A DNA stretch of 64,000 nucleotides from Ceratodon purpureus (lineage: Eukaryota > Streptophyta > Bryopsida > Pseudoditrichales > Ditrichaceae), in NCBI GenBank assembly GCA_014871385.1, contig CM026428.1, positions 7,481,471 through 7,545,470 on the forward strand. Direction: 5' to 3'. This document shows positions 29,841 to 42,978 of the stretch, one piece after another. Numbering within the stretch: position 1 is the first letter of the stretch; each line of letters begins with the position of its first letter. The notes under the pieces are model-generated. The model saw only the letters and a list, made by a program, of their open reading frames with translations. It made no database searches and was not told the origin of the DNA. The translations under genes were made by a program, and so were the position numbers.

Positions 29841-31489
29841 TCAATCCCGTCTAAATCTATTCCCTTCATAGATTCAGCGTCAATATGATGGTGATGGAAT
29901 TGGGTTTACGGCTCCATGACGGCTCCTTGGCTCAACGATGGAAATACCAAGGGCAACACCCGAAATCCGTCACTGCACCTAAAACTAAGATTATCTGTAC
30001 ACTATGTAGATTTCAACAACTCATGTGTACCCTGGATGTAGATATTATAGATACTAGCTTCTGATACGGATCCAGAAACATGGTTCTTTCATGGATCAGG
30101 CTTCCGTCACTGTAATTACGAATCTAAAAGAGTTCAATACACTCTGTATACACAACCGGCCTTATCTTCATTATGTGCATATTTAGGATCACAGTTATGT
30201 AGATATTTCCATTTAGGTGTGGTAATGCTATTCGGTACCGTCTATGAGGGTGATGTTCCCGCGTTCTCGTCACTTTGGATGAAAATCTTGTTCTCTTCAC
30301 ACTGACTTCGTTGGCTATTAGATCGCACTGTTCCCCACAAGCTCGTCTGTAGTGAGCATCAGAATAGTAAAATGGTTTTATGACGTTTAGGAATCAATTT
30401 TATCATAAGTTTGGTAGGAGTAAATTAATGTTAGAGGGTGAGATCTATACTTAATTTTTCATTCTTTACATAATCCTTCCTTCCCAAATTAGGGGAATGA
30501 CTTGGGGAGGTGGCTTCTTTACAAGGTCAAAAGTCATCTTGATGAACCCTGGTGACTGCACAATTTGTGCATTATGCACAACCTACAAATAGCCCTGTTG
30601 ACTGGGTTTAGGATGAGGACGCCACTAGGGCTGCTTGCCATCATTTTCTTCAATAGTGATCTATTGTATAGTACTCGCAGCCTTTTCGTCTAGTTGGGGT
30701 CCATAATTTTAGAACAATTTTTGGCTTTCAAAATCCTGCCTATTTGGGCAGGACCCAGGTGTGTTCTTGTGTGCAAGGAGGCGTACCGGGCTTGAGGAGA
30801 GACCAACTTTTATGAAACGAAACGATGTGAGTCATGGACATGCGACTCGACAAAAAAGGATGTATGGTACTATGATAGTTATGCGCACAAGCATGGTTTT
30901 AGGAGGATATGACTCATGTATTGTCCGTGAGCCAATGAATTAGTTGCTGACAAACATAAATTGGTGGCTTGCAAGGCTGGAGTTGGGAGTGAATGAAGGA
31001 GTGTGAGCATGGCCGGGAAGTGCGAGGGATTTGAGGGGCTTCCTGAAGTGCAGGATGTGTGAGGGGGATACATGTGGCTTGCTGCTGACAACTGCAACTA
31101 AGGAAGCCTCATCCGTTTCGGACCAATGCTGGGGTTTCTGCTTTGGATGCTTGGGATTCAATTGTGAGTGACATGTGGGCAGTCTTAGATGCAGCAGGGA
31201 GCCTTGCTCGCAAGCTTGAAGGTACATATTGGACCCACATTTCCCAAAAGGTTTGAAAAGTTGTGAGTTAATCCAACCTGATCTTTGCTATCTGTCTCAA
31301 CTCATTACCACGATATATGAGAGATATAGTTCCAGTTACACCATTGCAGGTTTGTCCAAAAAATAAATTGTGAAAATTGTGAAAAAAAACAAGAAATGGA
31401 GATAGAAAATTTATTAAAGGATAAATTATTTTGATGATATTTGACTGTTTCTATGCGATTTGAGACTATTTTAAGTATTCTTTGCAAAA

Positions 31490-31491
<2 letters not shown>

Positions 31492-31578
<87 letters not shown>
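31492..31578. repeat. (TA)n microsatellite
   Basis: About 87 bp of uninterrupted TA dinucleotide. Confidence 0.97.
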
Positions 31579-31586
<8 letters not shown>

Positions 31587-32958
31587 TGAATGAAGGTGCA
31601 AGAACTAACTATGATGTTACATTATGTAAACATGAGATTTTTGTTTCTAACCATTGATCCTTTGCCAATCAATTATAGTCATCAGTTGAAGAAATAAAGT
31701 ATTTGAACAATTTAAAATATATGCCAATATAGAAATATAATGATTAATGAAGAACTTTGAGAGCACATCTCCACATGCCAAACCATTAATCTCTTTCCCT
31801 ATTCCCCACTTCCTCATTGTTTCTACAATAGATTTATCTTGCTAGTCCTTTGTTGATGGCCTCATTTGTTATCATTGCATTTATCTAAGGGCGCATAGTA
31901 GTTTTTGATTCAAATCGAACACAGTTTATCTTTATTCTCTTCTAATATAATAGTTAAATCAATTGCAAAGAAAGGAATGGTGGATATATTAGGTGCATCT
32001 AGAAATTGAAGAATGAAGTCTTAAATATCATTTTATTTATTTTAGATTCAAATGAAAAAATCAATGAGTTTAACTATTTTTTGAGTCTTAGAAACCCTTT
32101 GATTTAAAATGGACATTCTTTGAGATTGGATAATTTCACATGATAGCCATTTTGATTATAAAGCTTTGAAATAACTATGAAAGTAAAAATTAGCAAACCA
32201 TAATCTATTTTTCCACCAAAATTTTAAAAAGAAATCTATCCAAATGAGAGTTGTTTATTCTCAATATCATGCGGTGATGAGAAATCTACTAGGCCCATTT
32301 ATTACTTTTAATATTTTTTATACAATTGACTAACATGATTGTCTTTGAAATTGTCAAAACAAATCTTTGCCATAGTAACGACATTTCATTCCACACGTAG
32401 TCAAAATTCTGTCACATTATTTTTTTTATCTCCTTATATATGACAAAACTAGTGTGATATAAATTACACTATCTTGGATGGTGGCCTTTTGGGCAATACA
32501 ACCCATTGGCAAATGTGCCTACATTACAAATTCATTTTTGAAATCCATATTGGCTATCTTTAATAAAAAAACATGCAACGTATCTATTTAATAATTGATT
32601 TATATTCCAATAAAAAATAATATTATTATTATTATCATGTTGAAAGCCATTTTTTAATGAAAGAAATCCAATGTCAAAAGAAAAAACATTAATATATAAT
32701 GTTTGTATGCAAGATTGTTACGATTATAAAAATGTAAATTATGAGTAAATATAAACATGATTATAAAAAATATTCATTTTTAATTAAATTTTTATTTTAT
32801 TTTATAGTTGAAATATTGACGTTAGGTTTAAACATGTGTATAATAAAATCAAGTTATGGAATTTAAAAAAATAATTTGAAATTCCATCATTAATAAAAAT
32901 AAATAGAATCTTAAATTTACATTTAATAAATTATATATAGATTTGTGTAATTTTTATT

Positions 32959-32960
<2 letters not shown>

Positions 32961-33037
<77 letters not shown>
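32961..33037. repeat. (TA)n microsatellite
   Basis: About 77 bp of uninterrupted AT dinucleotide. Confidence 0.97.
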
Positions 33038-33042
<5 letters not shown>

Positions 33043-33216
33043 CATAGAGTTTCAAACAACATGTAAACAATCCTTGAAATGATAAAAAAACGTTTCATAA
33101 TCTAAGAAGAGACTTAAATCATGTTTCAATAAGATCTTATTGTAAAATTGGAATGTACAGTGGCCTTATCTTTATTTAGAAAGTTTTTCAAGTTGAGTTA
33201 AAAAATTACTGGTTAA

Positions 33217-33222
<6 letters not shown>

Positions 33223-33265
<43 letters not shown>
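33223..33265. repeat. A tract of 43 nt
   Basis: An uninterrupted run of 43 A. It could be a retroposon tail, but no target duplication or upstream element was identified. Confidence 0.95.
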
Positions 33266-33266
<1 letters not shown>

Positions 33267-34735
33267 ATATCATTCTTAATCCCTTAAGGACAAAGCAACC
33301 ACTTTTGGATTGCGCTAGAAATAGAAAACCTAGTAAAATGCCCTAGAAGGGTTGGATTTGAGTGTTTTTGAATCAAGTTGGCAATAACGACACGCTGAAA
33401 TTTTCGTGAAAAAATGAAACCCTGATTTCAGAAGAAAAAAAAAAACAGATGGGTTGGTGACTCAGGGGGTACTACATGTGTACATTAGGTACCACTTCCG
33501 TTCACGGTGTATTTTATGGGGGGATATTTAGCTTAGAAAAAAGACTAAGTGAAATGCATTTTTGAGACCTTATCTTACTTGTAAAATGGCTAAATGGCTT
33601 ATATGCTACCATTACTTTTTTCTAAACCCTAAACTTCCAATTAATTCATGTTATCTTACATTTAAAAAAATTATAAATTTTACCTCGAAAGAATTAAAAC
33701 CCCCATATCTTTGAACTCGGCTAGTTTCTAAGTTGACGCACAGTGCCCCCCCCTCCCCCCCCCCCCGGGTTGGTGAGGTGTTTCTACAGTGAAGTTAATG
33801 TTTCTGCAGTGACAATGTTTCAACTAAACTTTGAGCACATTGAGAACTGAAATGAAGATCTCTCCTTGTGGATTTTTTTTTTTGGCCTTTTTTTTTTTAA
33901 GGATGCTTGTATGACCACTCTTTTATGGCTTCACCGTTTTGGATTTTTCAAAAGCCCTTATGAATTTTCCAAAAAGTGCCATGTTGAAAAAAATAAAATT
34001 CAGGGTGACACTTATGTCAAACCCATTTTCTCCAAATTCGTAACTCGGAAAAATCTAAAAGAAATTGTACATGTTCCTAACATACTAGAGAATAGAATTA
34101 ACTTTAGTTGCCAAGTTTTATAAATTTCTGAATTAGCAATTTTCAGTCAAACTTGGAGACTCACTGTTAGTATAGTATTTCAGTAATTCACTAATCTTCC
34201 AAACTTCATATGTTATTATTTCCCGATCCGTTGCTTCTCCAAACCCAAAATTTGGTATAGATTTTGGTAGCCTACTACTTTCAAAGATCTTACGGTTAAA
34301 TTACTTATGGTGATTCTCAAATTTGTCTCACTTTGGAAAATGCAAGAATGACATTGTAGGTACTAAAAAACTGTGGAAATAGCCCTCAGTGTTTTAGGGG
34401 TTAAACCAATTTGCGTAAACGACTAGCCAAAATAACAAATATTGTTCATTATTTAAATTTATTGTTGACCATTTCTCCAACAAGTGAAGAATATTAAAGA
34501 TGATGTGTTAATTCACAATACTATTAGTGGGTTCATCACTGCATATACATGAAACAATCTTTACTAATTCAATCTTTAAATCTACAACAATTTCCTTTCT
34601 ATTAGAACAAAATGTTATTCAATTCAATTTATACCAACCAAGATAAGATTTTAAAAATTTTCTACTAATATGGTGTATTTAATTAACATTTTTTTATCAT
34701 TTTACTCATTAAGTATTGATGATTAAGTTTTAGAA

Positions 34736-34738
<3 letters not shown>

Positions 34739-34803
<65 letters not shown>
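34739..34803. repeat. (TA)n microsatellite
   Basis: About 65 bp of uninterrupted TA dinucleotide. Confidence 0.97.
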
Positions 34804-34806
<3 letters not shown>

Positions 34807-36034
34807 GTCACCTTGATCTTTTTGTAATTTAAATAGGATTTTTGACATGCAAAATACGAAATTAATCAATGTTAGCCTAAGTGCATCAAACACATTTTTT
34901 TATGTATCAGTACTCCCTATTTCGAAACGTTTAATTTATAAAGAATTTTCAATGAATTTAATGGAACCTTAACATGTAAAATATTTATATCATTCTAGAT
35001 TATGTTTTACATAAATATTCCAATCACCAGGTGTGTTGCAACAGATATCTGAAGGTTTATGACTAACAATTGTAAGATGTCAGTGACTAGGCAGTAGCAT
35101 TCTGTGTGTATTTACTGCTAATAACAGTATAATATCCATTGCATATGTACATTATGGGAGATTGCTGCCAATGAGAGGAGCATGCAAGAAGACACAATAT
35201 GTCTTAATAATAAGGTCGACGCACCTAAAACCAACAATTTAAGAGATTTTTCACTGAAATTGGCACGAATCATGCTTGACATTTTCTTCTAGATCTCCGA
35301 AGATTTGAAATTTGAAATTTTTGTGAGATGATTTTAAAGCTTTTGGGGAATGGAGAAATCTACCTGTTAGTTATAGGGACCGTGTCGGATATGGGTGTGT
35401 TGACCTTACTTTTTTGTAAACTCCTTGTGTTGTGGATTTTGCATGCATGGACTCCTTACAAGTTCCGTCTGACACTGCCTCTTAGTGCTTATGGTAGCAG
35501 CACCTATTTTCGGACACTTAAGGAATTCACTATACTTGTGGAGGTGGAATGAGTGGCTTCCTATTTTACAGTGATTAACAATAAGAAAAAACAAAGTTTC
35601 CCCATTTTTGGGATATTTATAAGCACTTACAATAATAACTACAAATTTTGGAAGTGACCAACATAGGTTGACCTACAGCCGGACACCCTTTTGCATGTAC
35701 GCATGGGATACATTATAGGTAATTATAGGGTCATCAAATCTCCACTGCAGCAAGAATCTGGGGTGTACGCCTTTAGGGGGGGGGCCGCCTTTAGGTGCTT
35801 ACACCATATATCATGAGATATAAGATACCAACCAATGTTTTTACATACAAGAGTAGTGTTGATTGTCCTATTACCAACCACTCCCCCAAAACCATTACGT
35901 TGACTTATCTGAATTCCACCCAATTGAGAATTGAATGTTGTGACTTTTGGAACTTGTAACAATTCAGAATGCATGGAAGGTTGGTTTTGGGTTGGTGTGG
36001 TGTCCAACATAGGATGGCAAGGGCCGGAAGTTTA

Positions 36035-36893
36035 GGGCCTCTTTACACTAGTGACCAAGGGCCGGGACAAATATTTCTCTTGGTCACGGCCCTTGGTCAA
36101 GAGTCGTGAACAAGAGCCAATTTCTTCATCCCTTGGTCACTTCCAATAGTGTAAAGTGAATTTGGACCGGCCGGCTAGATGGGCTAAAATTTTCAATGTA
36201 TTTTTGAAAAGAGTAGATTTGATAACTTACATTTCTTGATATTAACTTAGATTTGATAGCCATGTGCGGTTAAATCCTCTAATTCTTACGACCATCCGAG
36301 CTTGTAACTGAATCCATGTGTTCACCCCTATGGTAAGAGAGAGAGACCACCAAGAAAATGTCAAAAAAATGCTCCAAGAGCATCAAATTAGCTCCTAAAA
36401 AACTTGGACAATACATATGGTGGCTCTATTTAGAATAAATAGAAGTGCGAGGAGATTGTGGACACCAAGAAAATAGGAAGAGGTGGTGGTAGAGGGTGTT
36501 GAATCACTCTCCATGGTGGAGAGCGGGGTTCTAACCCTCGTGGCGGGTAGGGGGCTGTGGGGCTGGAGGTAAAGGCCAAGGGAAAAATATTTTTAAAATA
36601 ATTATTAAAAAAAATTCCATTGGTACTTTGTTTTTTCAGCTCTTGGTCACCCGGATATCGGGGCGAGACCACCAAAAGAGGTTCTCTCGCTGCATTATCC
36701 GAGTGACCATGAAACCTTATCTATTTGTGGACATGTAGGATTCCATGTCATTTTCTCATCCGTTTTTCCTCTTGGTCACTTCCTCCTTTTATAGCTAGTA
36801 TAAAGTGTACTCGGACCGGCCAGCTCTTCTCCTCCAATCATATTGCAGATTTCCCCTTCGTCACGGCCCTCGGTCACTAGTGTAAAGAGGCCC
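36035..36893 (-). mobile_element. Tourist-like (PIF/Harbinger) non-autonomous element, copy 2
   Basis: This 859-bp copy has the same GGGCCTCTTTACACTAGTGA ends as 4189-5028 and the same TTA target duplication (36032-36034 and 36894-36896). It is inverted relative to copy 1: its left end (CCGGGACAAATATTTCTC) matches the right end of copy 1. The two share the internal block around ACCACCAAAAGAGGTTCTCTC and differ by scattered changes and small indels, so insertion was not very recent. No coding capacity. Confidence 0.88.
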
Positions 36894-36896
36894 TTA

Positions 36897-38522
36897 GGCA
36901 TCCCATGATATTATGTTTGGTTCTAGCATCACATTGACTTCGCAAACTCCTTAGCTGCAGTTCTAGGTCATAGCAGAGGCAGTTTTCTTGCACCTTTCTT
37001 TTTAATTTTCATTTGTTGATAAGGTTGGTTCTTGCCCACAACATTTTTTAGTACAAGCGTCATATAGTGATTGATTTTGGGTTCACTGAAGGTTCATCAT
37101 AGGTTAAGACCGTATCAAGTATGGATCACAAGTTACTTTGCACTTTGGGATTTTGTAAAAAAATGAGAAATGCGTATTATTTGTTGCAAATTTTTCCAAT
37201 CCTTCTGAAATCCTATTTTGAAGCCTCTCATATTTTATTTCTTCAGAATTTACCACTACTCAAAATACCCTAAAGGCCCCTTCACACCTGGCCCTATCTA
37301 GTATCCCCTACTTCTCTGTAATTCTGTGATTTATAAAAGCAACTTCCAGATTCACACGGGGTGGGTCGAGAGATCCGGTTTCCTAATTATACGAGGAGTA
37401 GTACGTATGAAGCGTTCACACATACAAGGTGTTACGTGATGGTAAATCACGAGTTAAGAATGTCCCACCCAGAACTTTACCACGGTGTCACACCTGCGAA
37501 GTGGTGTTTGCTGTCAAGATCCCCTTTTGCTGCGTAGTAGGTTTCCATTGTCACTGTGGTGTGATTTCATGGGAGAGAGGAAGTGGGCATTCTGGAGAGT
37601 GGAAGTGATCACCCTGCTCGTACTCCTCATTTCCAGAGTTGGTTCTGTGCGATTGTTTGTGGGTGTATTCCGCAGTTATATTTCTATGAAGTTGAGGACT
37701 TCTTCAGTGTCGTCGGCCGTCGTTGTTGCAATTTCTGTGTTGTTGTTATGATTGTGCTTTCAGCTTGATTGTGCGTACTTATGTAGAGTTCTTTGTATTC
37801 AATGTCATTCTTGTTTTTGGCTCAAGCGGCTTCTCGGCTACAGTAGTGGTAGCAGTTTCGTTTTGATCAACTTATGGAGAACATCATTGTTGCCGAGTAT
37901 CACGTGCGGCGTGGAAGAACTTGGCGTTCTTGACTCATAGGTAACTTGCACAATTAGCATGCTATCTATATTCCTCATCTTTTGTGGTTTTTTCCAAGCA
38001 TGCTGTTACAATGATTGTCCCCAGTTCAGCACGCTGTATCCAGTTCATGATAAGAGGAGGTGATGGCCTTGCTGGCTTGAATTGTGTCTGTAGCACCGAC
38101 CTTCACTTTCTAATTAGGGTTTCAGTGATGTGCAGGCACGCATCTCAAAGATTTCCTCCCGCAGCACATTATCGACGAAGGTGAGTGTTTTCCTCATTTG
38201 GTTCTTTCTTGAATTTTTTTTCAGATCTAAAATCTGCTCGTATCATATGCATTTGCCATGCCCGCCTGTATGCCTTCGGGAGTACTCTTCCTCGATGCAG
38301 CTCTCAGTTTCCGCGATGTGCATGTCAACATGTCCTGTCTCTTTTAGTTTTGACTTTGTAGTACATTCTGCCGTGTCTGTTCACCTCGATTGCAATTTTG
38401 AACCCCAAGTATTTAAAAGTTTGCCTCACCTTGCCTAATGCAGGCTTTCAGAAGCTCTGGAAATGCATCTTTTGGGGGACCCCGACGCAGCAATCGCTTT
38501 CAGTGTGTGGTAGCTGCTCCTC
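36897..38522. other. Flank and 5' part of a PIF/Harbinger remnant
   Basis: No gene is recognised. AGGCCCCTTCACACCTGGCC near 37274, preceded by TAA, resembles the termini of the other PIF-like elements and may be the left end of the autonomous element. No matching right end was found, so this is tentative. Confidence 0.3.
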
Positions 38523-41500
38523 ATGTTGAGGACAAATGACGCACCGCTGCTTCCAGCTCCGATCGAAGCAGAAGATGAGGACGAGAACCCTTTGTTGGCC
38601 ATAGCCGGAACTGTGGAAGGAGAAATACATGACCCGCACAGTGATATGCGGGCCACTCTTAATCATTTCCGTTTATTCCTATCTTTCAACTTCCTTGATG
38701 AGGACATCGGTTACTGGGTGAAGCCCAGGTCTACCACCTAGTTCAGTAGGTTTTTCTTGGAACAGTACGACAATTCGAGGTGGGTGCAGATGTTCCGAAT
38801 GACCAAGCCAGCAGTTCTTTCATTGGCAGATGTCTTACGACCTCATGTGGAGAAAGAGAACACTCGGTACAAACTTGCAATTCCTCTGTTGATTTGTGTT
38901 GCTTGTACTTTGTTTAAGCTGGCTCATGGTGCCAACATGACTGTGTGCTGTGAGATGTTTGCGATCGGGAGAAGCACTGTATCTATGGTGCTGAGGGAGG
39001 TGGTCAATGCAATCAACGATACCCTTCGACATCAGGTGATGTGGCCAAGTGGTCAGAGGCTGAGAGAAACCGAAGCAATTTTTTTTCAGATGTGTGGATT
39101 ACCAGGAGTGGTGGGGGCTATAGACGGCATGCATGTCGCCATTTCCAAGCCTCAAGTAGGCGCTGCAGATTACTATTACTTTAAGAGTGGAGGTTACACT
39201 CTCAATTGCCAAGCAGTTGTGGATAGTGAGAAGCGATTTCTGGATTTATATTTGGGAATGCCTGGTTCAACAAATGACTCCCGTATGCTCAGAAGATCCT
39301 CCCTGTACAATTTGGGAATTAACAACAACCTCATGACTAGGAACTATACTGCCCATGGATTTTCACCGTACATAATTGGTGATCTCGATTATCCCCTCCT
39401 GTCTTGGCTGATGGTGCCACATAAATCTCTTCGGCAACTTTCAGTTTCAGAGAGACTCTTCAACAAGAGGCTGAGGACGGGCAGGTGCGTTGTGGGAAAC
39501 GCATTCCGCATCCTTAAGCAATCATTCCGAGAATTGCTTGTGAAGTCTGATCTTGCTGTCACGTTTCTACCGGATGTTATTCTGTAATCTAGAAAAGTAG
39601 TTTTATACTAATCCAAGTCACTTTTGTTAATATTTAGTTCGGGGAAAGGTATTTTTGTTTAGCGTTAATTAATGACTAAGGTCATATGCAAAATAAGAAA
39701 GGTTCTATATCTGAGTAATCAGGCTATGGATCTTGGGTAGTATTTACTGGTTATTCTCTTAACATTTATTCCCAGTTATGCATGCAACATCACTCTTAAG
39801 TCAAATTGACAGTAGCCAGTAGCCAATATCCAGTATCCAGTCAATTAGACAGTAATCAGTATCTAGTTCCCATTGTGTCTTATATGCAAGGTCAAATTGA
39901 CTTAGTAGCATGTACAATGAATGTATATTCCTTGGACATTAATTGAAATCTAATTACTAATTAATTAGATTATGTTCATCCTATGAAACCAAGGGTAATG
40001 AGTTCATAAACTTATCTCAAGCAATCTCCCGCATTATCATAGTATTGTCTTTATTACTCCATATGTAATCCTAACATACTCATAGCTCAACTATGATATG
40101 TATTCTTCTCTTATTCAGTCTTGATGAATCTTAGCTCTCCAATGGTTATGGACTTATTATCCTCTAGTCCCAAGTTTTATAATGACTCTTAAGTATTTCT
40201 CTTTATTTTCTATAAGCTTCTGTAAAGTCCTCTGAGGGTGATCAAGTCTCTCGGGTTACAGTACAGTTGAATTTTAATATTGACATATCATTTTAGAAAT
40301 ACCTCTAGGTCACTCTATTTAATCACTCGACTAATTAGCTACTTCAGTCAAGTGGACTTCGATAACCAATCTGAACCAGTTCACCCAAGCTGATTTCTAC
40401 GGATTATAATTATGTACTTGTAATTTACCATAACTTCTCTCAGTCTGGTTTCTACAAGTTATCTTATAATCTACAATCACTCCCCGAGTGCTATTCTTGG
40501 AATTCCCTTTTGTCAACTAGACCTTTTCTATTCTAACTCCGTGCAGAGATTCCTTCTGTATCCCTTAGTAGTGAATAGTGCAGTCAGTGTGACCTCATTC
40601 CCTCACTATATCAATTAGACTAATTTCTTTACACTGCTCTTCTCAGTGCATAATTACTTTTTAAGAAATGTAGTCAATTAGATAGTGTATGCATTTCCAA
40701 TATCCCTCTGGTCATGGTAGTTTGCGCAATGAAATGGCAGTTGCAAAATGGAATATTTAGATGTACTAACCCCAAGGAATAAAATGAATTAACCATACAA
40801 GACTAATTAAGTACAATCCTCTACATCCAAACCACTGAATACAGTGACGACTCCATTTGACTGCAGTTCTTCGCAGCCATCCACAGCCAGCCAATAATCA
40901 AAAATGCTCTAGTCAATTAGACTACAATCTGACACGATCAAATTGACAAAAAGCAACTAAGGAAGCGACTTTGCTGAGAAACAATTAACTGTATTCATTG
41001 CCCAGACTAACACTCGACTGAATCAACTTGACATAGCATAGTGTAGTGTTTTTTGTCTTCATCTTCAGCTTCCTTATAGTCTTGTAATTGAAAGAGTGTA
41101 CCTACTCGATTCTGGATTTCACAAGTTTTATCTGTCTGTTCAAATCTAAAACTTTTAATATCTCCCTTTAGCATCCGTTGGCCTAAACTGTTCACATTAT
41201 TATCCCCTTTCTATTTACTTTTAAATTTCTACACCCTGTTTACACTATATTTTGAAAAAGTACTTCAAATCAAAAATATTCACATCACATATTCTCTCTT
41301 GTGTGATTCTCCACAACATCCTCTTGGGCCACTCTCATGAGGAGGTTGAGGAGCTCCTTGACGTATTACGTAACGAGGGCTTGGATGGCGCTGTGGAGGA
41401 TGATGAGGGTGATGCAGAGGACGGAGCTGAGGCTGGACAAGACGGTCCTGGTGATCCTGCTGCGGTACTGAGAAGCAGTCGCAGCTTGGAGTCTTTCTCA

Positions 41501-41608
41501 GCATGCAACACCGACCACAACCATGACCAAACAAGGTACGCATACTGTATCTGTTCACTCATGCACGTCCTAGTAACTGTTCATAGCGAGGAGTTTCAAA
41601 AACTTTAA
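38523..41608 (+). pseudogene. HARBI1-like PIF/Harbinger transposase, broken
   Basis: The protein is a DDE nuclease that would move a PIF/Harbinger element. One reading frame runs from ATG 38523 (MLRTNDAPLLPAP) to 41608, with three lesions. (1) A TAG at 38739-38741, between WVKPRSTT and FSRFFLEQYDNSRW, where the family has Trp. (2) A 1,707-bp insertion at 39583-41289, after LPDVI; the frame resumes exactly with SCVILHNILLG, the family's C-terminal motif. (3) Gly at 39495-39497 in GRCVVGNAFRIL, where the catalytic Glu of the VVENAF-type motif is expected. The first two catalytic Asp are present (VGAIDGMHV and GSTNDSRML). The tail is acidic. Its Myb-like partner lies downstream, convergent. The element appears dead, though it might still supply sequence to small RNAs. 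Confidence 0.88.
39583..41289. mobile_element. Solo-LTR-like insertion inside the transposase
   Basis: The 1,707-bp insert begins TGTAATC and ends ATCACA, so it has TG...CA termini with a short imperfect inverse. It is flanked by a perfect 5-bp duplication, TATTC (39578-39582 and 41290-41294). Removing the insert and one TATTC restores the transposase frame exactly. It has no coding frame, no primer-binding site and no internal second LTR that I can see, so a solo LTR is the simplest reading. Repeated short motifs such as TCAATTAGAC occur within. It is not an intron in this position, because no AG precedes the resumption point. Confidence 0.8.
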
Positions 41609-42978
41609 GGTATGCATGCTACAGTAAAATTCAGTTCCTACCGCAAGCAACTTCTTAGTGTACAGAGAGGTTGGACAACAAGTTCGAGGCATTCACAAAT
41701 CAATCTCATACTGGTCTAATATGGTCATGATGTATAAGGATTCCAGAGAGTAGAGTAGTAAACCACGAGCTCTTTCAGGCATTGTATGAGGGATTTCGTT
41801 TTGCTGTTGAGATTATACCCTTTTCAATCTTCTATTCAAGGATTTGCAATTGTTCGGAATGTGATAGTTTTTGGCTCTGATGGGGCAGCGCAATTACGGT
41901 TCTCCACTTTGTGTCTGGATTTTTGGAGGGAAATTTCTTTGTTTACTGTTGGACTCCGGAGCGATTTCTCCTTACCTAACATTTTCTTCCCTTGTTCTCG
42001 TTTAGTCGCATTCCTGGCAGAGTGAATCTTCTCGTCGTTGGAGATTCATAGAGAGTGGGTTTCGGAGTATGTTGTTTTAGATCGCACAGAGATATGTGGA
42101 ACTGCTCGTGGAGTCAAGGGCATCTGCTGGTTCTGCAGCCCAGATAAAAGTCATTAAACAAACTTGTTGTGATTCAGATTTTCATTTTAAAGGAATCTGA
42201 TTTTAAATAGAATAGTTTTAAAATTTAACATACTTCTAAACTTTCAACTGTATACATAATCTCTGATTGGTAAGCTTTACATTTCGTTTTGGAAACAAAG
42301 GACAGAATAAGTACGTTAAAATTCACAGTTGGGACAAGCTGATAATCTTGATACGGAATCTCTTTAATTGCAAACGTATCACTTGAGCAGAAAATGACGT
42401 CTAGACAAATTCTTGTCGAGCAGGTCAAAGGATTGCTTTCTATTGGAGGAGACTGAGGTGTTCAATTCGGTGATAAGAGAATGGGAATCAGTCATATTAC
42501 TTAGAGTTCTCCTCTGTGAATCGCAGATTCCATAGTTATATTTCAAACGATAATTTTGCTCGATAGAAACATTGAGGAGTTTGAACAGAATCTCTTCTAA
42601 GCTAGACTCCCCTTTTGAATCAGTAGTATTGATCGAAGTGAAACTGTCTAAATTACTACAAGAGTTGACAATGAATTAGATAGCTTCTAGCAGATCCAGA
42701 AGGCGAGTGAAGCATTCATGATGAGTGAGCAGTTGTGGATATAGAGGCCAGAGAATGCAACAAAAGGTGCGAAGAGCTTTCATTGCATAGTAGAGGATTA
42801 CAAATAGAAGCAGTATAGCTTGTACTGTCTACAGCAATACTCTAAACTAAACATCATTTCGATGTACGCAGGTTCATGGTGGCCAATACTTCGAAGAGAA
42901 GCTGCGTTTCACTTGCAAGCCGTGAGGAAGCGATACGAAGCAACATCCCGTATCCCATCGGCTGTCTCTTCATCTCCT
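41609..42978. other. Spacer between the two convergent PIF genes
   Basis: No coding signal; this is the internal non-coding DNA of the decayed PIF/Harbinger element. Confidence 0.4.

Larger units (their letters stand above)
29841..36031. other. Long AT-rich gene-free region
   Basis: About 6 kb with no credible coding sequence. It holds three (TA)n microsatellites, a 43-nt A tract, a C-rich run (33745-33766) and many homopolymers. No transposon ends were found. Short frames at 30761-31227 and 33866-34123 have no recognisable product. Confidence 0.5.

Noticed and set aside
31305..31601. Minus-strand frame with a long Tyr/Ile run
   Set aside because: Produced by the TA microsatellite.
33223..33265. 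Poly(A) tail of a retroposed gene
   Set aside because: No upstream coding remnant and no flanking target duplication were found.
39583..41289. An intron splitting the HARBI1-like transposase
   Set aside because: No AG lies before the point where the frame resumes. TG...CA ends and a 5-bp duplication fit an insertion better.
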